64,000 nt of DNA from CAVVGZ01 sp963747965 (lineage in GTDB: Bacteria > Chloroflexota > Anaerolineae > Anaerolineales > Anaerolineaceae), in contig CAVVGZ010000004.1 of assembly GCA_963747965.1 (NCBI GenBank), positions 124,001-188,000 on the forward strand, written 5' to 3'. This document shows, piece by piece, positions 35,767 through 45,585 of the stretch (position 1 is the first letter of the stretch; each line of letters opens with the position of its first letter). The translations under genes and the position numbers were made by a program. The notes beneath the pieces were generated by a model. It was not told the origin of the DNA. It did not search any database and saw nothing but the letters and a program-made list of their open reading frames with translations.

Positions 35767-36888
35767 TTAAAAATCTTGCAGGGCTTCTTCAGCACGCTCC
35801 AGCCAGGAGAACTGTAATACGTCTGTCCTGGCCTGGGCTGCGAGACAATCCCTTTGTGCGGGATTATTAATTAAATTTAGGAAGGCTTTCTCCCATGCTT
35901 CAGCATCTTCTGCAGGGCATATCACCGCATTTGTATTGTTTAATACTTCCTGGATAACAGGGAGGTCACTGGTTAGTATTACCCTGCGGGCTGCCATATA
36001 GTCAAACATTTTCATTGGACTACAATAATCAGCCGAATTTCCCCCACTGCTGCCTGCAATGGCACTCTCATAGGGCATTAGAAGAATTTCTGCAGCCGAT
36101 TGGTACATTGGAAGGCGTTCCTGTATGATAAAACCAGTTAAGATTACATTATTCAAACCATCCTGTTTCAGCTTTTCCTGCCACAGGGAAACATCTTCAG
36201 GATTTCCGCCAACCCAAAGAAATTGGACCTGCGGGAACTGCCTGGCCAGGTGCAGGAGGATCTGTATACCCCTCCCCGAATAAAAATGTCCTGTGTAGGC
36301 GGCGGTAAATCGTTCGGGAATGTTCAATATCTTCCGCGCTCCAGGTGCATCCGGTAAATTTTGGTAACGATCCAAATCCACTCCATTAGGCGCAATTTGC
36401 ACCCATTTTTCCTGTAAGTTGGTGTGGTATTCATTTTCAAGTAAGGACCTTAATGCATCTGTGATGACCAGCAGCCGCTTTTTTCCGACCATCTGCAGGA
36501 ATTTTCTAAAAAGCCGGGGACCAAATGATCCGCTGGGCAAGGCATGCATTTCTAAAACAACCGGCATCCCCTTATATAAGGCAAATACAGCAGCCTGGAG
36601 GTTCCACGTATAGATGAGTTCTGCTCCCCATTTTCTCGCTTGCAATACAGAACGGATCGTCAGGTCATAACGTCTTAATATTGGAATGCTATTAAGCCCA
36701 ACCACATCAAACGGGTTGGTCAACCCATAGAATTCTGATAATTCCTCCCAATCCATCGGTACGGATTTTGGTACCCATAATCTCACCGGTCCGTCCACCT
36801 GATTCAGGGCATGGCAGGTCTTCATAACCTGAATACTGTTTGCAGCCCTTGATGGTATTTTTGAGGTTGCAAGGCAAGCAATTTTCAA
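35767..36888 (-). CDS. Glycosyltransferase, GT4-like (GT-B)
   Basis: 373 residues. N-terminal acceptor domain begins KIACLATSKIPSRAANSIQV; the donor domain contains TAAYTGHFYSGRGIQILLHL, FLWVGGNPEDVSLWQEKL, GFIIQERLPMYQSAAEILLM and the EX7E-type region with SGGNSADYCSPMKMFDYMAA. This pattern is of retaining GT-B enzymes using nucleotide-sugars. Part of the minus-strand cluster with wecB and wecC, so probably assembles a cell-surface glycan. Sugar and acceptor unknown. Confidence 0.85.
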   Translation of the reverse strand: MKIACLATSKIPSRAANSIQVMKTCHALNQVDGPVRLWVPKSVPMDWEELSEFYGLTNPFDVVGLNSIPILRRYDLTIRSVLQARKWGAELIYTWNLQAAVFALYKGMPVVLEMHALPSGSFGPRLFRKFLQMVGKKRLLVITDALRSLLENEYHTNLQEKWVQIAPNGVDLDRYQNLPDAPGARKILNIPERFTAAYTGHFYSGRGIQILLHLARQFPQVQFLWVGGNPEDVSLWQEKLKQDGLNNVILTGFIIQERLPMYQSAAEILLMPYESAIAGSSGGNSADYCSPMKMFDYMAARRVILTSDLPVIQEVLNNTNAVICPAEDAEAWEKAFLNLINNPAQRDCLAAQARTDVLQFSWLERAEEALQDF

Positions 36889-36947
36889 ATAGGATCTCCA
36901 AAATAATGGGTTAGGAAAACGTATAAATATCTGGTGAATTCAGTGCA

Positions 36948-38000
36948 TCAGGAAGATAAAACCTGGAAATACTGCTTTGCAATGATATTCATGTCAAATT
37001 CTTTTATTGCCTGATCCCGAGCTCCCGCTTGAAATATCTGCAAATTTGCCAGGATTTCAACGGCAGCCTGAGCGAGAGGACCAACCCGAGGTAGTTCCAA
37101 ATTCCAATGGTCCGCACCATAAGGTACCACCCTGCCGGCACTGCCAACAATTATTTCCTTCAATGCTCCGGTGTCATAGCTGACCACAGGTAAACCGCAG
37201 GCTAAAGCTTCAATCACGGAGTTGGGGCAGGCTGCATTCAGGTCTGCTGAAAACAAAAGATGCGCGGAACGGTCTGTAAACGGGATAATATCCGGTGATA
37301 TGGAACCAGCCCAATCAACTGTTACCCGGGGACTCTCCGGCAGAATATTCTTCAAGGATTCGGGAACCCTCCCAGCAACCATGAGTTCTATCTTTTCATC
37401 CAACAACAACGCAATATTGCTGGCCAACTCCACCGCATTCATCAACCCCTGCTCATTGCCGCCACCCAAGCCGCCTTCAACCATGAGCAGCCGTATATGA
37501 TCTCCAGGGCGATTATGAGGCCCATCAGGCGTGAATTTATTCAAATCCACACCATTATAAATTACTGACTCTCCGGCTGATGTGTTTCCATATACTTGCT
37601 GCCACCAGGATCGTGAAAAAATGGATTGGTAGATGATTTTATCTGCCAGGTGTTTGCGAATATATGAAAGTAAAAAATTATTCCATTCCGAGCGTATAAA
37701 ATGCATTACCCCTGTAAATTTTTTCCTGTGGATCCAATTCATTCCATTTAATCGCTGGACTATTCTTACACCCCTGCTGCGGGCGCGATAAACCTCGAAT
37801 AATCTCCTGGTCCCGCCATTAATAAGCAAGGCTTCGAAATCCCTTTCTGCAGGACAATGATGGGATCTGACACCTAATCCGGCAAGAGCCCCAATTAACC
37901 GGTTTTGGAAATTAGGCGGACCACTAATACCGGAAAGTTCCGGCAGGATACAAATTGTTTTGATGGGATTCTTTTGCATGCCTTGCAATTCAGGACACAT
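36948..38000 (-). CDS. Glycosyltransferase, GT4-like
   Basis: 350 residues (or 343 from the inner ATG at 37979, MQKNPIKTICILPELSG). GT-B donor-domain motifs: VIYNGVDLNKFTPDG, LLMVEGGLGGGNEQGL, and the nucleotide-sugar region CPNSVIEALACGLPVVSYDT followed by ALKEI. The start at 38000 overlaps the wecB end by 11 bases. Second transferase of the cluster; likely adds a sugar to the same glycan. Confidence 0.86.
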   Translation of the reverse strand: MCPELQGMQKNPIKTICILPELSGISGPPNFQNRLIGALAGLGVRSHHCPAERDFEALLINGGTRRLFEVYRARSRGVRIVQRLNGMNWIHRKKFTGVMHFIRSEWNNFLLSYIRKHLADKIIYQSIFSRSWWQQVYGNTSAGESVIYNGVDLNKFTPDGPHNRPGDHIRLLMVEGGLGGGNEQGLMNAVELASNIALLLDEKIELMVAGRVPESLKNILPESPRVTVDWAGSISPDIIPFTDRSAHLLFSADLNAACPNSVIEALACGLPVVSYDTGALKEIIVGSAGRVVPYGADHWNLELPRVGPLAQAAVEILANLQIFQAGARDQAIKEFDMNIIAKQYFQVLSS

Positions 38001-39135
38001 CCATATCTTTTTTGTGAAATTCCACCAGGGCTTTTACGATCTTATCGGCAGCTTTCCCATCGCCAAAGGGATTTTCAAAACCGGGCAGATTGCCTGGAAG
38101 CACCATATTATCCAGGATTCTGCGCGCTTCATTCACGATTAGATTGATATCAGTGCCAACCAGCCGCAAGATACCTGCAGTCACACCCTCCGGCCTTTCG
38201 GTAACTTCCCTGAGCACCAGGGTTGGAATGCCCATCGCGGTCGCTTCCTCCTGTATACCACCGGAATCTGTAAGAATCAATGATGCTTTCTTCATGATAT
38301 GAACCAGGGTAAGATAATCAAGCGGATCGACCAGGGTGACATTCTTTATCCCGCTGAGGGATCGGTATACCGGTTCCTGCACGTTGGGATTCAGGTGAAC
38401 AGGATAAAGAAACTGGACAGAATCGCCATAGGATTTTGCCAACAACAAGACAGCCTGACAAATCTCCTCAAGCGGTTGACCAAAATTTTCCCGCCTGTGA
38501 GCAGTTATTAAAACCAGCCGCTTACCTGATTCACCAATCCCTAAATCCTTAAGCAGCTGCCTGGCAGCCCGGGGCATCTCCAAGGACAGCATCGCGTGCA
38601 AGGCATCCACCACTGGATTGCCGGTGATTATTATATTTGATGGCTGGATTCCTTCTCGAAGTAAATTATCCCGGTTCAAGGTCGTCGGCGCAAAATGCAA
38701 ATCTGCAATCACACCAGCAATACGCCTGTTGATTTCCTCCGGAAAAGGCTGCCATTTATCGTGGGTACGCAAACCGGCTTCAACATGCCCCACTCTTACG
38801 TGATGATAATATGCCAGTAAGGCTGCTGTCATAACCGTAGTTGTATCGCCCTGGATGATAATCCAATCCGGATTAAAATCTATGAAAACAGGGTTTAAAT
38901 CGACCAGAATTTCAGCGGTTAAATTACTTAGCTCCTGTCCCGGCTGCATGATATTAAGATCGTAATCCGGTGATATGTGAAATAAATCAAGCACCTGATC
39001 CAGCATCTGGCGGTGTTGTGCGGTAACACATACCCGGGAAATGATTTCTGGCTCCTCAACCAGCCTTAAAACCACCGGTGCCATTTTTACTGCCTCAGGA
39101 CGCGTCCCGAATATGCTCAATACCTTAATACTCAT
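37990..39135 (-). CDS. wecB: UDP-N-acetylglucosamine 2-epimerase (non-hydrolysing)
   Basis: Converts UDP-GlcNAc to UDP-ManNAc. 381 residues: IFGTRPEAVKMAPVV at the N-terminus, VCVTAQHRQMLDQVLDLF, the active-site region QGDTTTVMTAALLAYYH, VGHVEAGLRT, AHRRENFG and the UDP site LTDSGGIQEEATAMGIPTL followed by REVTERPEG. All are diagnostic of WecB/MnaA. It is followed by a glycosyltransferase and preceded by the wecC-like dehydrogenase, matching the UDP-ManNAcA route. Confidence 0.96.
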   Translation of the reverse strand: MSIKVLSIFGTRPEAVKMAPVVLRLVEEPEIISRVCVTAQHRQMLDQVLDLFHISPDYDLNIMQPGQELSNLTAEILVDLNPVFIDFNPDWIIIQGDTTTVMTAALLAYYHHVRVGHVEAGLRTHDKWQPFPEEINRRIAGVIADLHFAPTTLNRDNLLREGIQPSNIIITGNPVVDALHAMLSLEMPRAARQLLKDLGIGESGKRLVLITAHRRENFGQPLEEICQAVLLLAKSYGDSVQFLYPVHLNPNVQEPVYRSLSGIKNVTLVDPLDYLTLVHIMKKASLILTDSGGIQEEATAMGIPTLVLREVTERPEGVTAGILRLVGTDINLIVNEARRILDNMVLPGNLPGFENPFGDGKAADKIVKALVEFHKKDMDVS

Positions 39136-39178
39136 ACGCTCATCCGCAGTACAAATTAATACCTATACGCATCTCTGG

Positions 39179-40472
39179 TTACTTTTCCCCTGGAAAATCG
39201 TCACTTCCCAGATGATAGATATGGAAAGGACTCCTGGTCCATTCTTCCCCGGTCCAGCCGTTTACAGCATCGATGATCAGTCTCGCTTTCGTTAAATCCT
39301 TTAGATCCGATGGAACCAGATCCACCAGGGATGGATGCCCTACCAGGAAAACAATCAATTCAGCATTTTGCAATACATCAGGAACACTGGCAGCAGATTT
39401 TAATCCTTCAAACTCCTCCCCTGGCTTGAATGGGTCGTAAACAGCCACGGCGGCGCCTTTTGCCATCAATAAATGGGCAATCTGAATAGCAGGGCTTTCC
39501 CGCATATCATCAACCCCAGCCTTGTAAGCAAGTCCCAGCAAGGCAATATTCTTCCCTTGTAAATCGGCACCGACAACCCTTTGGATTAACTGAATAACAT
39601 ACTCTGGCTGGGAATCATTCACTAACCTGGCCGTGTTAATCAGTTTTGACAGGTCTGGTGCGGCTTCAACAAGGAACCACGGATCAACACTTATACAATG
39701 CCCTCCTACGCCAATTCCAGGTTTCAGGATATTTAACCCGGGGATGTAAATTAGCAATATCAATCGCCTCCCAAACATTTACTCCAAACCGGTCTGCCAG
39801 GCGGGCAAATTCATTTGCAACAGCTATATTGACATCTCTGTATGTATTTTCCATGAGTTTAATCATTTCGGCAGTCGCGGCATTTGTCAGGATGATATTC
39901 CCTTTTACAAAAATCCGGTAAAGGTCTTTCCCTTTTTGCGCTGATTTCTCATCGATACCACCGATCACACGGGCATTTTCAATTAATTCACGCAGTATTT
40001 GCCCGGGGAGAACTCTTTCAGGAGAGTAAGCCAAATAGATATCCTGGCCCACTTTTAATCCAGTGCTTTCCAGAATAGGGGCAATAATTTTCTCAGTCGT
40101 CCCAGGTGGAGAAGTGGATTCAAGTACAACCAGGTTACCGGGCCGTAAAAAGGGAACGATGGATTCTGTGGCAGCAATCACAAAACTAAGATCGGCACGT
40201 TTGCCTTCACAAAATGGTGTTGGAACGGCAATAATGAAAGCATCCGCAGTTTCTGGTTTATGTTTTACAATTAAATTACCTGACTCTAAAGCTGACTGTA
40301 CCAGGGTTCTTAAACCCGGTTCTTGAATGTGCAGCTGTCCTTCCTGCAAACCGTTGACAACCCGGGGATTTATATCGACTCCTACCACATTTACCCCATT
40401 CATGGAGAAAGTACTGGCAGTCGGCAGTCCGATGTAACCCAATCCGAGAACACAAATCTTCTTGAAATCCAA
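39179..40472 (-). CDS. wecC: UDP-N-acetyl-D-mannosamine dehydrogenase (WecC type), one frameshift
   Basis: Oxidises UDP-ManNAc to UDP-ManNAcA with NAD. The N-terminal Rossmann motif is CVLGLGYIGLPTASTF; VPTPF, LESTSPPGTTEKI and YSPERVLPG follow. After NLHPRV the frame breaks near 39745: dropping one A from an AAA run restores NILKPGIGVGGHCISVDPW, which carries the catalytic Cys (GGHCISVDP). The rest (LLGLAYKAGVDDMRESPA, VYDPF) is complete. Start is a TTG at 40472 with GAGGG seven bases ahead. Pathway partner of wecB 40 bases downstream. Confidence 0.9.
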
Positions 40473-40578
40473 TAGTTTTCCCTCAATATAAGATGGTATT
40501 TCCTTATTATCCCATAACTAACTACCCTTGCGAAGGATGAGGCTTGCTTCAAGGAATTGGTCAGGTTATACTCATATT

Positions 40579-42264
40579 ATGAAAAAGAAACTCTTGATCG
40601 TTACTCCAAACAAGAGTTTTGGGGATCTCCTGAAGACCAATCTGGAGATGAGTGAGTTTTATACCGAATTGGTCTATTCAAGCGATGCTGCTCTGGGCGT
40701 AAAAGATACAAACCTCGTCATCCTGGATGCCGATATTAATGATCCATCCATGGAATTCCTGTTCACCAGGCTGCTGGAAAAAGAACCGGGGATGGGCATA
40801 ATTGTAATCCACTCGCTGGATCAATCCATTGAGTTGTCAGTCCGTCCAGAAACATCCTACAAGGCTATCAGCCGGCCTTTTGATTTCCCTACCCTATTAC
40901 TTGCCATTCAGGAAATTCTCAATCCGGAAGCTTTTCCAGGAACAGGGTCTGAGACAGGTACAGATGATAAACAGGATGTTAATTCAATCGATGAGATTTC
41001 TCAACCCGCGGCTGCCTGGTTTGATGATCCGGCAATTGTCCGGGAAAGACTAAAAACCTCCATCTTCTCTCCTCTTATCAGGGAAGCTGTATTAATTTCA
41101 TCGGATCAAATCCTGGGACTAACCTGGGATGCTGATGAGCAGACCATTCTGGCGCTGCAGGAAACAATTCACCATCACCTGAATTGGATTAGCAAGAATT
41201 CTTTGATTAAAAATTTCAGGATTGGTGAGGTTGCGTATATCCTTCATACAACCCCCCTATCAGCCGTTGCAGGTATCCTCGGGATCTTTTTTGACCCGGC
41301 CATAAAATTCAGCCAGGCATCTGTCATGACAAGAATATACGCTGCCCGAATTCTGCAAGAACAAACCAGCCCATACCTTCCTGGTGGATTCATAGATGAT
41401 CAAAATGTACAAGCCGGGATACCCACGGGCACGCAACAATTATTCATTCCAAAAACGATGGCGTCAACCCTGGATTCCAATCCAAATCCGGGGGTAATGG
41501 TGAATCAGGTTGAGCAATCCACTCCGTACCATTCCTCCGTGCCCGGATTGGTTACCCTGGAGGGTGAACATCAATCCCAATCGAAGGAATCGACCCGGCC
41601 GGATACCCAATCCGGGGAAGATCCCCAGCAATGGATTCCAGAGATGATACCATCCTCTGCAACAAGTACCCATGAACAGGAGATCGTCTACCCATGGGAG
41701 GTGAATCAAAGGGCTGCAAGCAGTTCTGGGAACAATCCGATATTGAAGCCTGATTACGCAGGAGCAAATGCTATCAGTACAGGTAATTTTCCTGATGGTA
41801 ATATTACTGAAGCTTTTGATTCAAATGTTCGGGACCTTCCATCTTTTGAAGACACACAACCCGTCGATTTAAAATACAAATCTGAATTGGATATTGCGCC
41901 TGTTACCCCCTCTATTGCTAGAATAAATCCAGCGGAAATGGTTGAATACTCATTTCTGATGATCTCCAACAATCCGGAAATTCGAATGGTTGGTGATATT
42001 GAGGAAATCGTTGGTGAGGAAATCCTTGATATCTGCCAGGAAAATGACTGGAACCTGCTGATCCTGATTGTTCATTCGGACTATTTACAAATCACCGTCG
42101 GTGTACCCTCCACCATGCCACCGGGAATAATCATCAGGATATTCAGGGAGAAAACAACTAAAAGAATTATTGAGAGCTTTGAAGAAATCGATGCGAATAT
42201 TGTATCAGGGGATTTTTGGGTAAAAGGGTACCTGGTAACGAATGGAACAGAAACCGAAATTTAA
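40579..42264 (+). CDS. Receiver-like / middle-domain / degenerate IS200-type transposase-fold protein
   Basis: 561 residues from ATG 40579. About 1-120: a receiver-like domain (KKLLIVTPNKSFGDLLKTNL, TNLVILDADIND for the phospho-acceptor region, KAISRPFDFPTLLLAI). About 150-265: a compact domain resembling roadblock/longin folds (REAVLISSDQILGLTWDADE, EVAYILHTTPLSAVAGI). About 270-450: a low-complexity linker. About 452-561: a Y1 transposase (IS200 TnpA) fold, EYSFLMISNNPEIRMVGDIE, ILDICQENDWNLLILIVHS, VPSTMPPGIIIRIFREKTTK, GDFWVKGYLVTNGT. The HUH motif (PDHVHL in TnpA) reads SDYLQI and the tyrosine helix is absent, so it cannot cut DNA by the Y1 mechanism. Likely a DNA- or RNA-binding regulator (inference). 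Confidence 0.75.
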   Translation: MKKKLLIVTPNKSFGDLLKTNLEMSEFYTELVYSSDAALGVKDTNLVILDADINDPSMEFLFTRLLEKEPGMGIIVIHSLDQSIELSVRPETSYKAISRPFDFPTLLLAIQEILNPEAFPGTGSETGTDDKQDVNSIDEISQPAAAWFDDPAIVRERLKTSIFSPLIREAVLISSDQILGLTWDADEQTILALQETIHHHLNWISKNSLIKNFRIGEVAYILHTTPLSAVAGILGIFFDPAIKFSQASVMTRIYAARILQEQTSPYLPGGFIDDQNVQAGIPTGTQQLFIPKTMASTLDSNPNPGVMVNQVEQSTPYHSSVPGLVTLEGEHQSQSKESTRPDTQSGEDPQQWIPEMIPSSATSTHEQEIVYPWEVNQRAASSSGNNPILKPDYAGANAISTGNFPDGNITEAFDSNVRDLPSFEDTQPVDLKYKSELDIAPVTPSIARINPAEMVEYSFLMISNNPEIRMVGDIEEIVGEEILDICQENDWNLLILIVHSDYLQITVGVPSTMPPGIIIRIFREKTTKRIIESFEEIDANIVSGDFWVKGYLVTNGTETEI

Positions 42265-42394
42265 CTGGGTATCGTGGTATTTTTAAACTCCCTGTCAATG
42301 ATTAAGGCATGAGTTTTTAATTGGATACTAACAAATACTCCAGATACCTCCCGGGAAAATTCGACTATTAGAGCAATCTACAGGAATATTAAAT

Positions 42395-45199
42395 ATGCCG
42401 CCAACACTTTATCTCATCGATGGTCATGCTCTCGTTTACCGCACTTATTACGCCCTATCGGCAACACCCACCGGGAACCTTAAAACCTCAAAAGGAGAAC
42501 CCACATCCGGTATTTTTGGATTCGCCAATGTTCTTCTAAGCCTTCTGGAGAAAGAAAATCCACAATATCTGGCTATAGCTTTCGACACTGGAAAAACATT
42601 TCGCGACGAGCTCTTCCCTGCTTACAAAGCCACCCGGGAGAAGATGCCTGAAGATCTACGACCCCAGTTGAAGCGTATTCGCGAAATGGTTGATGCCTTT
42701 AATATACCCCGGCTGGAAATCGAAGGGTTTGAAGCGGATGATGTGCTTGGCAGTATAACCAGTCAGGCAGTCAAGGATGGATTTGGAGTAAAAATCCTTA
42801 CCGGAGACCGGGATTTGCTTCAACTAGCAGGGGAGAGAATCATCATAAATTTGCCGGGAAGCAAGCTTTCGGAATCACATGACTACCATTATGAAGATGT
42901 TAAAGAATATATTGGAGTTAAACCTGAGCAAATCATAGACTATAAAGGGTTGGCCGGGGATACATCAGATAACATACCCGGGATATCCGGCGTTGGACAT
43001 AAAACAGCAGTCAGTTTATTAGAGACTTATTCCAATCTGGAAGATATTTATAATCACCTGGAAGTGCTTCCCTCCCGCATTCGCAATAAATTGGAAGGCA
43101 GCCGTGAAATTGCCGAGCTTAGTAAAACCCTGGCAACCATCCGGCTGGATGTTCCAATTTCGCTCAACCTTGAGAATGCAAATACGAAACACATAGATTT
43201 AAAAGGCGGGCTGGCCTTATTCAATGAACTAGAATTTCGCTCACTGATTCCGCGAATAAATAAACTGGCAGATAAACCCCGATCTTTGATTCAAGAATCA
43301 CAACCTACCCTATTTAAGGATAATATCACCATAACAGTCTCGCAATCTGGTTACCAACCCGGTTTTGAAATTATTGATAACCCAGAAAGTCTCAGGGCAC
43401 TTACAGAAAAAATAAACAACGCCAGGGTAATCTCGATTGATACTGAAACAACATCAACCGACCCTATGATCGCCAGGCTGGTAGGAATATCCATTTCCAT
43501 TGCGGAAAATGAAGCATACTATATCCCCACCGGGCATTTAACGGGGGAACCTCAACTCGACCTTTCAATGGTACTGGGCGCATTAAAGCCTGCCTTTACG
43601 GACCAAAACAAGTTCCGGATTGGGCATAACCAGAAGTACGATGGTCTCGTATTAAAGCAGCACGGCCTGGATATGCGAACCTATTCATTCGATACGATGA
43701 TTGCTCAATGGCTGATCGACCCTGCTTCCAGGCACTTCGGCTTGAAAGATATGGCCGCCAGCTATCTGAACATTCAGATGACTGAGATAGAAGAATTAAT
43801 TGGTAAAGGCAAGACACAAATAAGTATGGCGCAGGTTCCTGTTACAACAGCAGCTCCGTACGCTGCCGCCGATGCAGAAGTAACCCTGAGATTAATGCCA
43901 TTACTTAAATCCGGGCTGGAAAAAGTGAATGCAATAAAACTGATCAATGAGATCGAAATGCCCCTTATCCCAATCCTTATCGATATGGAACAAAAAGGTA
44001 TCGCCATAAATGCGCCCTTCTTTGGCGAGATGTCTCATTCCCTTTCTGGGCGCATGTTTGAAATTGAAAATGAGGTATTTAAAGCTGTAGGTTACCAATT
44101 TAATATAAATTCCACACAACAGTTATCCAAGGCTCTCTTTGAAACTTTAAAATTAGAGCCCCCGGATCGCCGGAATCGAACTTCCAGCGGTCATTTTTCA
44201 ACCTCTGCAAGCATCCTGGAGGACATCAGATTTCAGCATGAAGTAGTTAATTTGCTTTTGGAATATCGTGAACTTGCCAAGCTTCAATCCACCTACCTGG
44301 AAAGCCTGCCAAGACAAATCAACCCCGCGACAGGACGTATCCATACCTCATTTAACCAAACCGGTTCGGTAACAGGCAGATTGGCATCTTCTGACCCGAA
44401 CCTGCAAAACATTCCAACCCGGACAGAATTAGGCAAAAAAGTTCGCCAGGGGTTTGTTTCCGGGGATGGACAAGTATTTCTCTCTATTGATTATTCTCAG
44501 ATCGAACTCAGGATTGTGGCACATATGTCCGGGGATGAGGCTATGTTGGAGGCATTCCGCACAGGCCAGGACATCCATGCAGCAACTGCATCAGCCATAT
44601 TCAACATTCCAATTGAGAACATCACCAAAGAGCAACGCAGACATGCAAAAGCGATTAATTTTGGGCTGATCTACGGGATGAGTGCCTTTGGTTTGAGCCG
44701 CAGCTCTGGTTTAACCCTTGGTGAATCTGAGGATTTTGTAAAAGCATATTTTCAACAATTCCCCATGGTAAAGAACTTCCTTGACAAGCTGCGGATTACT
44801 GCAGGCCAGCAAGGATATGTGGAAACGCTGCTTGGCAGGCGGAGATACTTCCCCAATTTACAAAAACAATCTCCAAACCAGTTTCGCCAGCGTGAGGAAA
44901 GGGAGGCAATTAATGCACCCATACAAGGCACTGCAGCGGATATCCTGAAAATCGCCATGATACGGGTTCCGGCAGCCCTTGCTGAACATGGATTAAACGC
45001 TGATCTCCTTCTTCAGGTACATGATGAACTATTATTTGAGGTTCCATTGCAGGAACTTCACCAAACGGTACGAATTATGCAATCAATCATGGAAAAGGCG
45101 TATCCTCTTTGTATACCCCTTACAACCGAAACCAGTTTTGGAGAAGATTGGGGTAATTTGAAGCCTTTCTCGCTAGAGGAGGGCAATAATTTATCCTGA
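42395..45199 (+). CDS. polA: DNA polymerase I
   Basis: 934 residues, all three domains. 5'-3' exonuclease: LYLIDGHALVYRTYYAL, AFDTGKTFRDE, KILTGDRDLLQL, GLAGDTSDNIPGI. The 3'-5' proofreading domain is intact: SIDTETTSTDP, GHNQKYDGLVL, YAAADAEVTLRL. Polymerase: TGRLASSDPNLQNIP, IDYSQIELRIVAHMSGDEA (motif A), RRHAKAINFGLIYGMSAFG (motif B), VHDELLFE (motif C). AGGA precedes the ATG with 8-9 bases. Replication and repair enzyme; monocistronic or followed by the small membrane gene. Confidence 0.98.
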   Translation: MPPTLYLIDGHALVYRTYYALSATPTGNLKTSKGEPTSGIFGFANVLLSLLEKENPQYLAIAFDTGKTFRDELFPAYKATREKMPEDLRPQLKRIREMVDAFNIPRLEIEGFEADDVLGSITSQAVKDGFGVKILTGDRDLLQLAGERIIINLPGSKLSESHDYHYEDVKEYIGVKPEQIIDYKGLAGDTSDNIPGISGVGHKTAVSLLETYSNLEDIYNHLEVLPSRIRNKLEGSREIAELSKTLATIRLDVPISLNLENANTKHIDLKGGLALFNELEFRSLIPRINKLADKPRSLIQESQPTLFKDNITITVSQSGYQPGFEIIDNPESLRALTEKINNARVISIDTETTSTDPMIARLVGISISIAENEAYYIPTGHLTGEPQLDLSMVLGALKPAFTDQNKFRIGHNQKYDGLVLKQHGLDMRTYSFDTMIAQWLIDPASRHFGLKDMAASYLNIQMTEIEELIGKGKTQISMAQVPVTTAAPYAAADAEVTLRLMPLLKSGLEKVNAIKLINEIEMPLIPILIDMEQKGIAINAPFFGEMSHSLSGRMFEIENEVFKAVGYQFNINSTQQLSKALFETLKLEPPDRRNRTSSGHFSTSASILEDIRFQHEVVNLLLEYRELAKLQSTYLESLPRQINPATGRIHTSFNQTGSVTGRLASSDPNLQNIPTRTELGKKVRQGFVSGDGQVFLSIDYSQIELRIVAHMSGDEAMLEAFRTGQDIHAATASAIFNIPIENITKEQRRHAKAINFGLIYGMSAFGLSRSSGLTLGESEDFVKAYFQQFPMVKNFLDKLRITAGQQGYVETLLGRRRYFPNLQKQSPNQFRQREEREAINAPIQGTAADILKIAMIRVPAALAEHGLNADLLLQVHDELLFEVPLQELHQTVRIMQSIMEKAYPLCIPLTTETSFGEDWGNLKPFSLEEGNNLS

Positions 45200-45205
45200 A
45201 CGATT

Positions 45206-45225
45206 GAGATGATGCCGATCATCTC
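45206..45225 (+). repeat. Perfect 8-bp inverted repeat after polA
   Basis: GAGATGAT (45206-45213) and ATCATCTC (45218-45225) with a GCCG loop, seven bases after the polA stop and just before the purine-rich ribosome binding site of the next gene. No T tract, so it is more likely an mRNA stability or translation-control hairpin than a terminator. Confidence 0.45.
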
Positions 45226-45242
45226 GGGGAGAAGAGAGACCA

Positions 45243-45455
45243 TTGCGTTTACAATTGATCATCCCAGCTTTGGTAATATCAGGCTTTGCCATCCTGTTGT
45301 TTTTAAGCATGTGGCAACGAAAATCACAAAGTGTCAGAATGGGATATAAACCCGTTGAAGAATTCTCAGCACAGGGAGGGTGTTCGATCTGGTTATTATT
45401 TGCAGTTTTTTTGGGTTATATCCTGTGGGTTCTCTATAGTGGATTAAATCCTTGA
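45243..45455 (+). CDS. Small membrane protein with two helices
   Basis: 70 residues, TTG start at 45243 preceded by GGGGAGAAGAGAG. Two hydrophobic stretches (LIIPALVISGFAILLFLSMW and IWLLFAVFLGYILWVLYSGL) flank a short polar segment. Follows polA by 43 bases. No known domain. Confidence 0.6.
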   Translation: MRLQLIIPALVISGFAILLFLSMWQRKSQSVRMGYKPVEEFSAQGGCSIWLLFAVFLGYILWVLYSGLNP

Positions 45456-45539
45456 CTGCTGTCGAACAACAACAATTCTCAAAAACCAGTGATAGGATCT
45501 TCAAGGTTTTTTTATACTTACTAATGGCGTATCTGGTTC

Positions 45540-45555
45540 AAATAGTAAACTATTT
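45540..45555. promoter_or_regulatory. Inverted repeat AAATAG-TAAA-CTATTT upstream of the ECF sigma gene
   Basis: A perfect 6-bp inverted repeat with a 4-base spacer lies 31 bases before the sigma-factor start. It is AT-rich, so chance is possible, but the position is that of a promoter/operator region for an autoregulated sigma gene. Confidence 0.3.
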
Positions 45556-45585
45556 ATGATTTAAAAATAGCTGGATATCAATTAA

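Noticed and set aside
40579..42264. Active IS200 insertion sequence
   Set aside because: HUH histidines and the Tyr helix are missing, and no element ends or orfB are present, so it is not a mobile element now.
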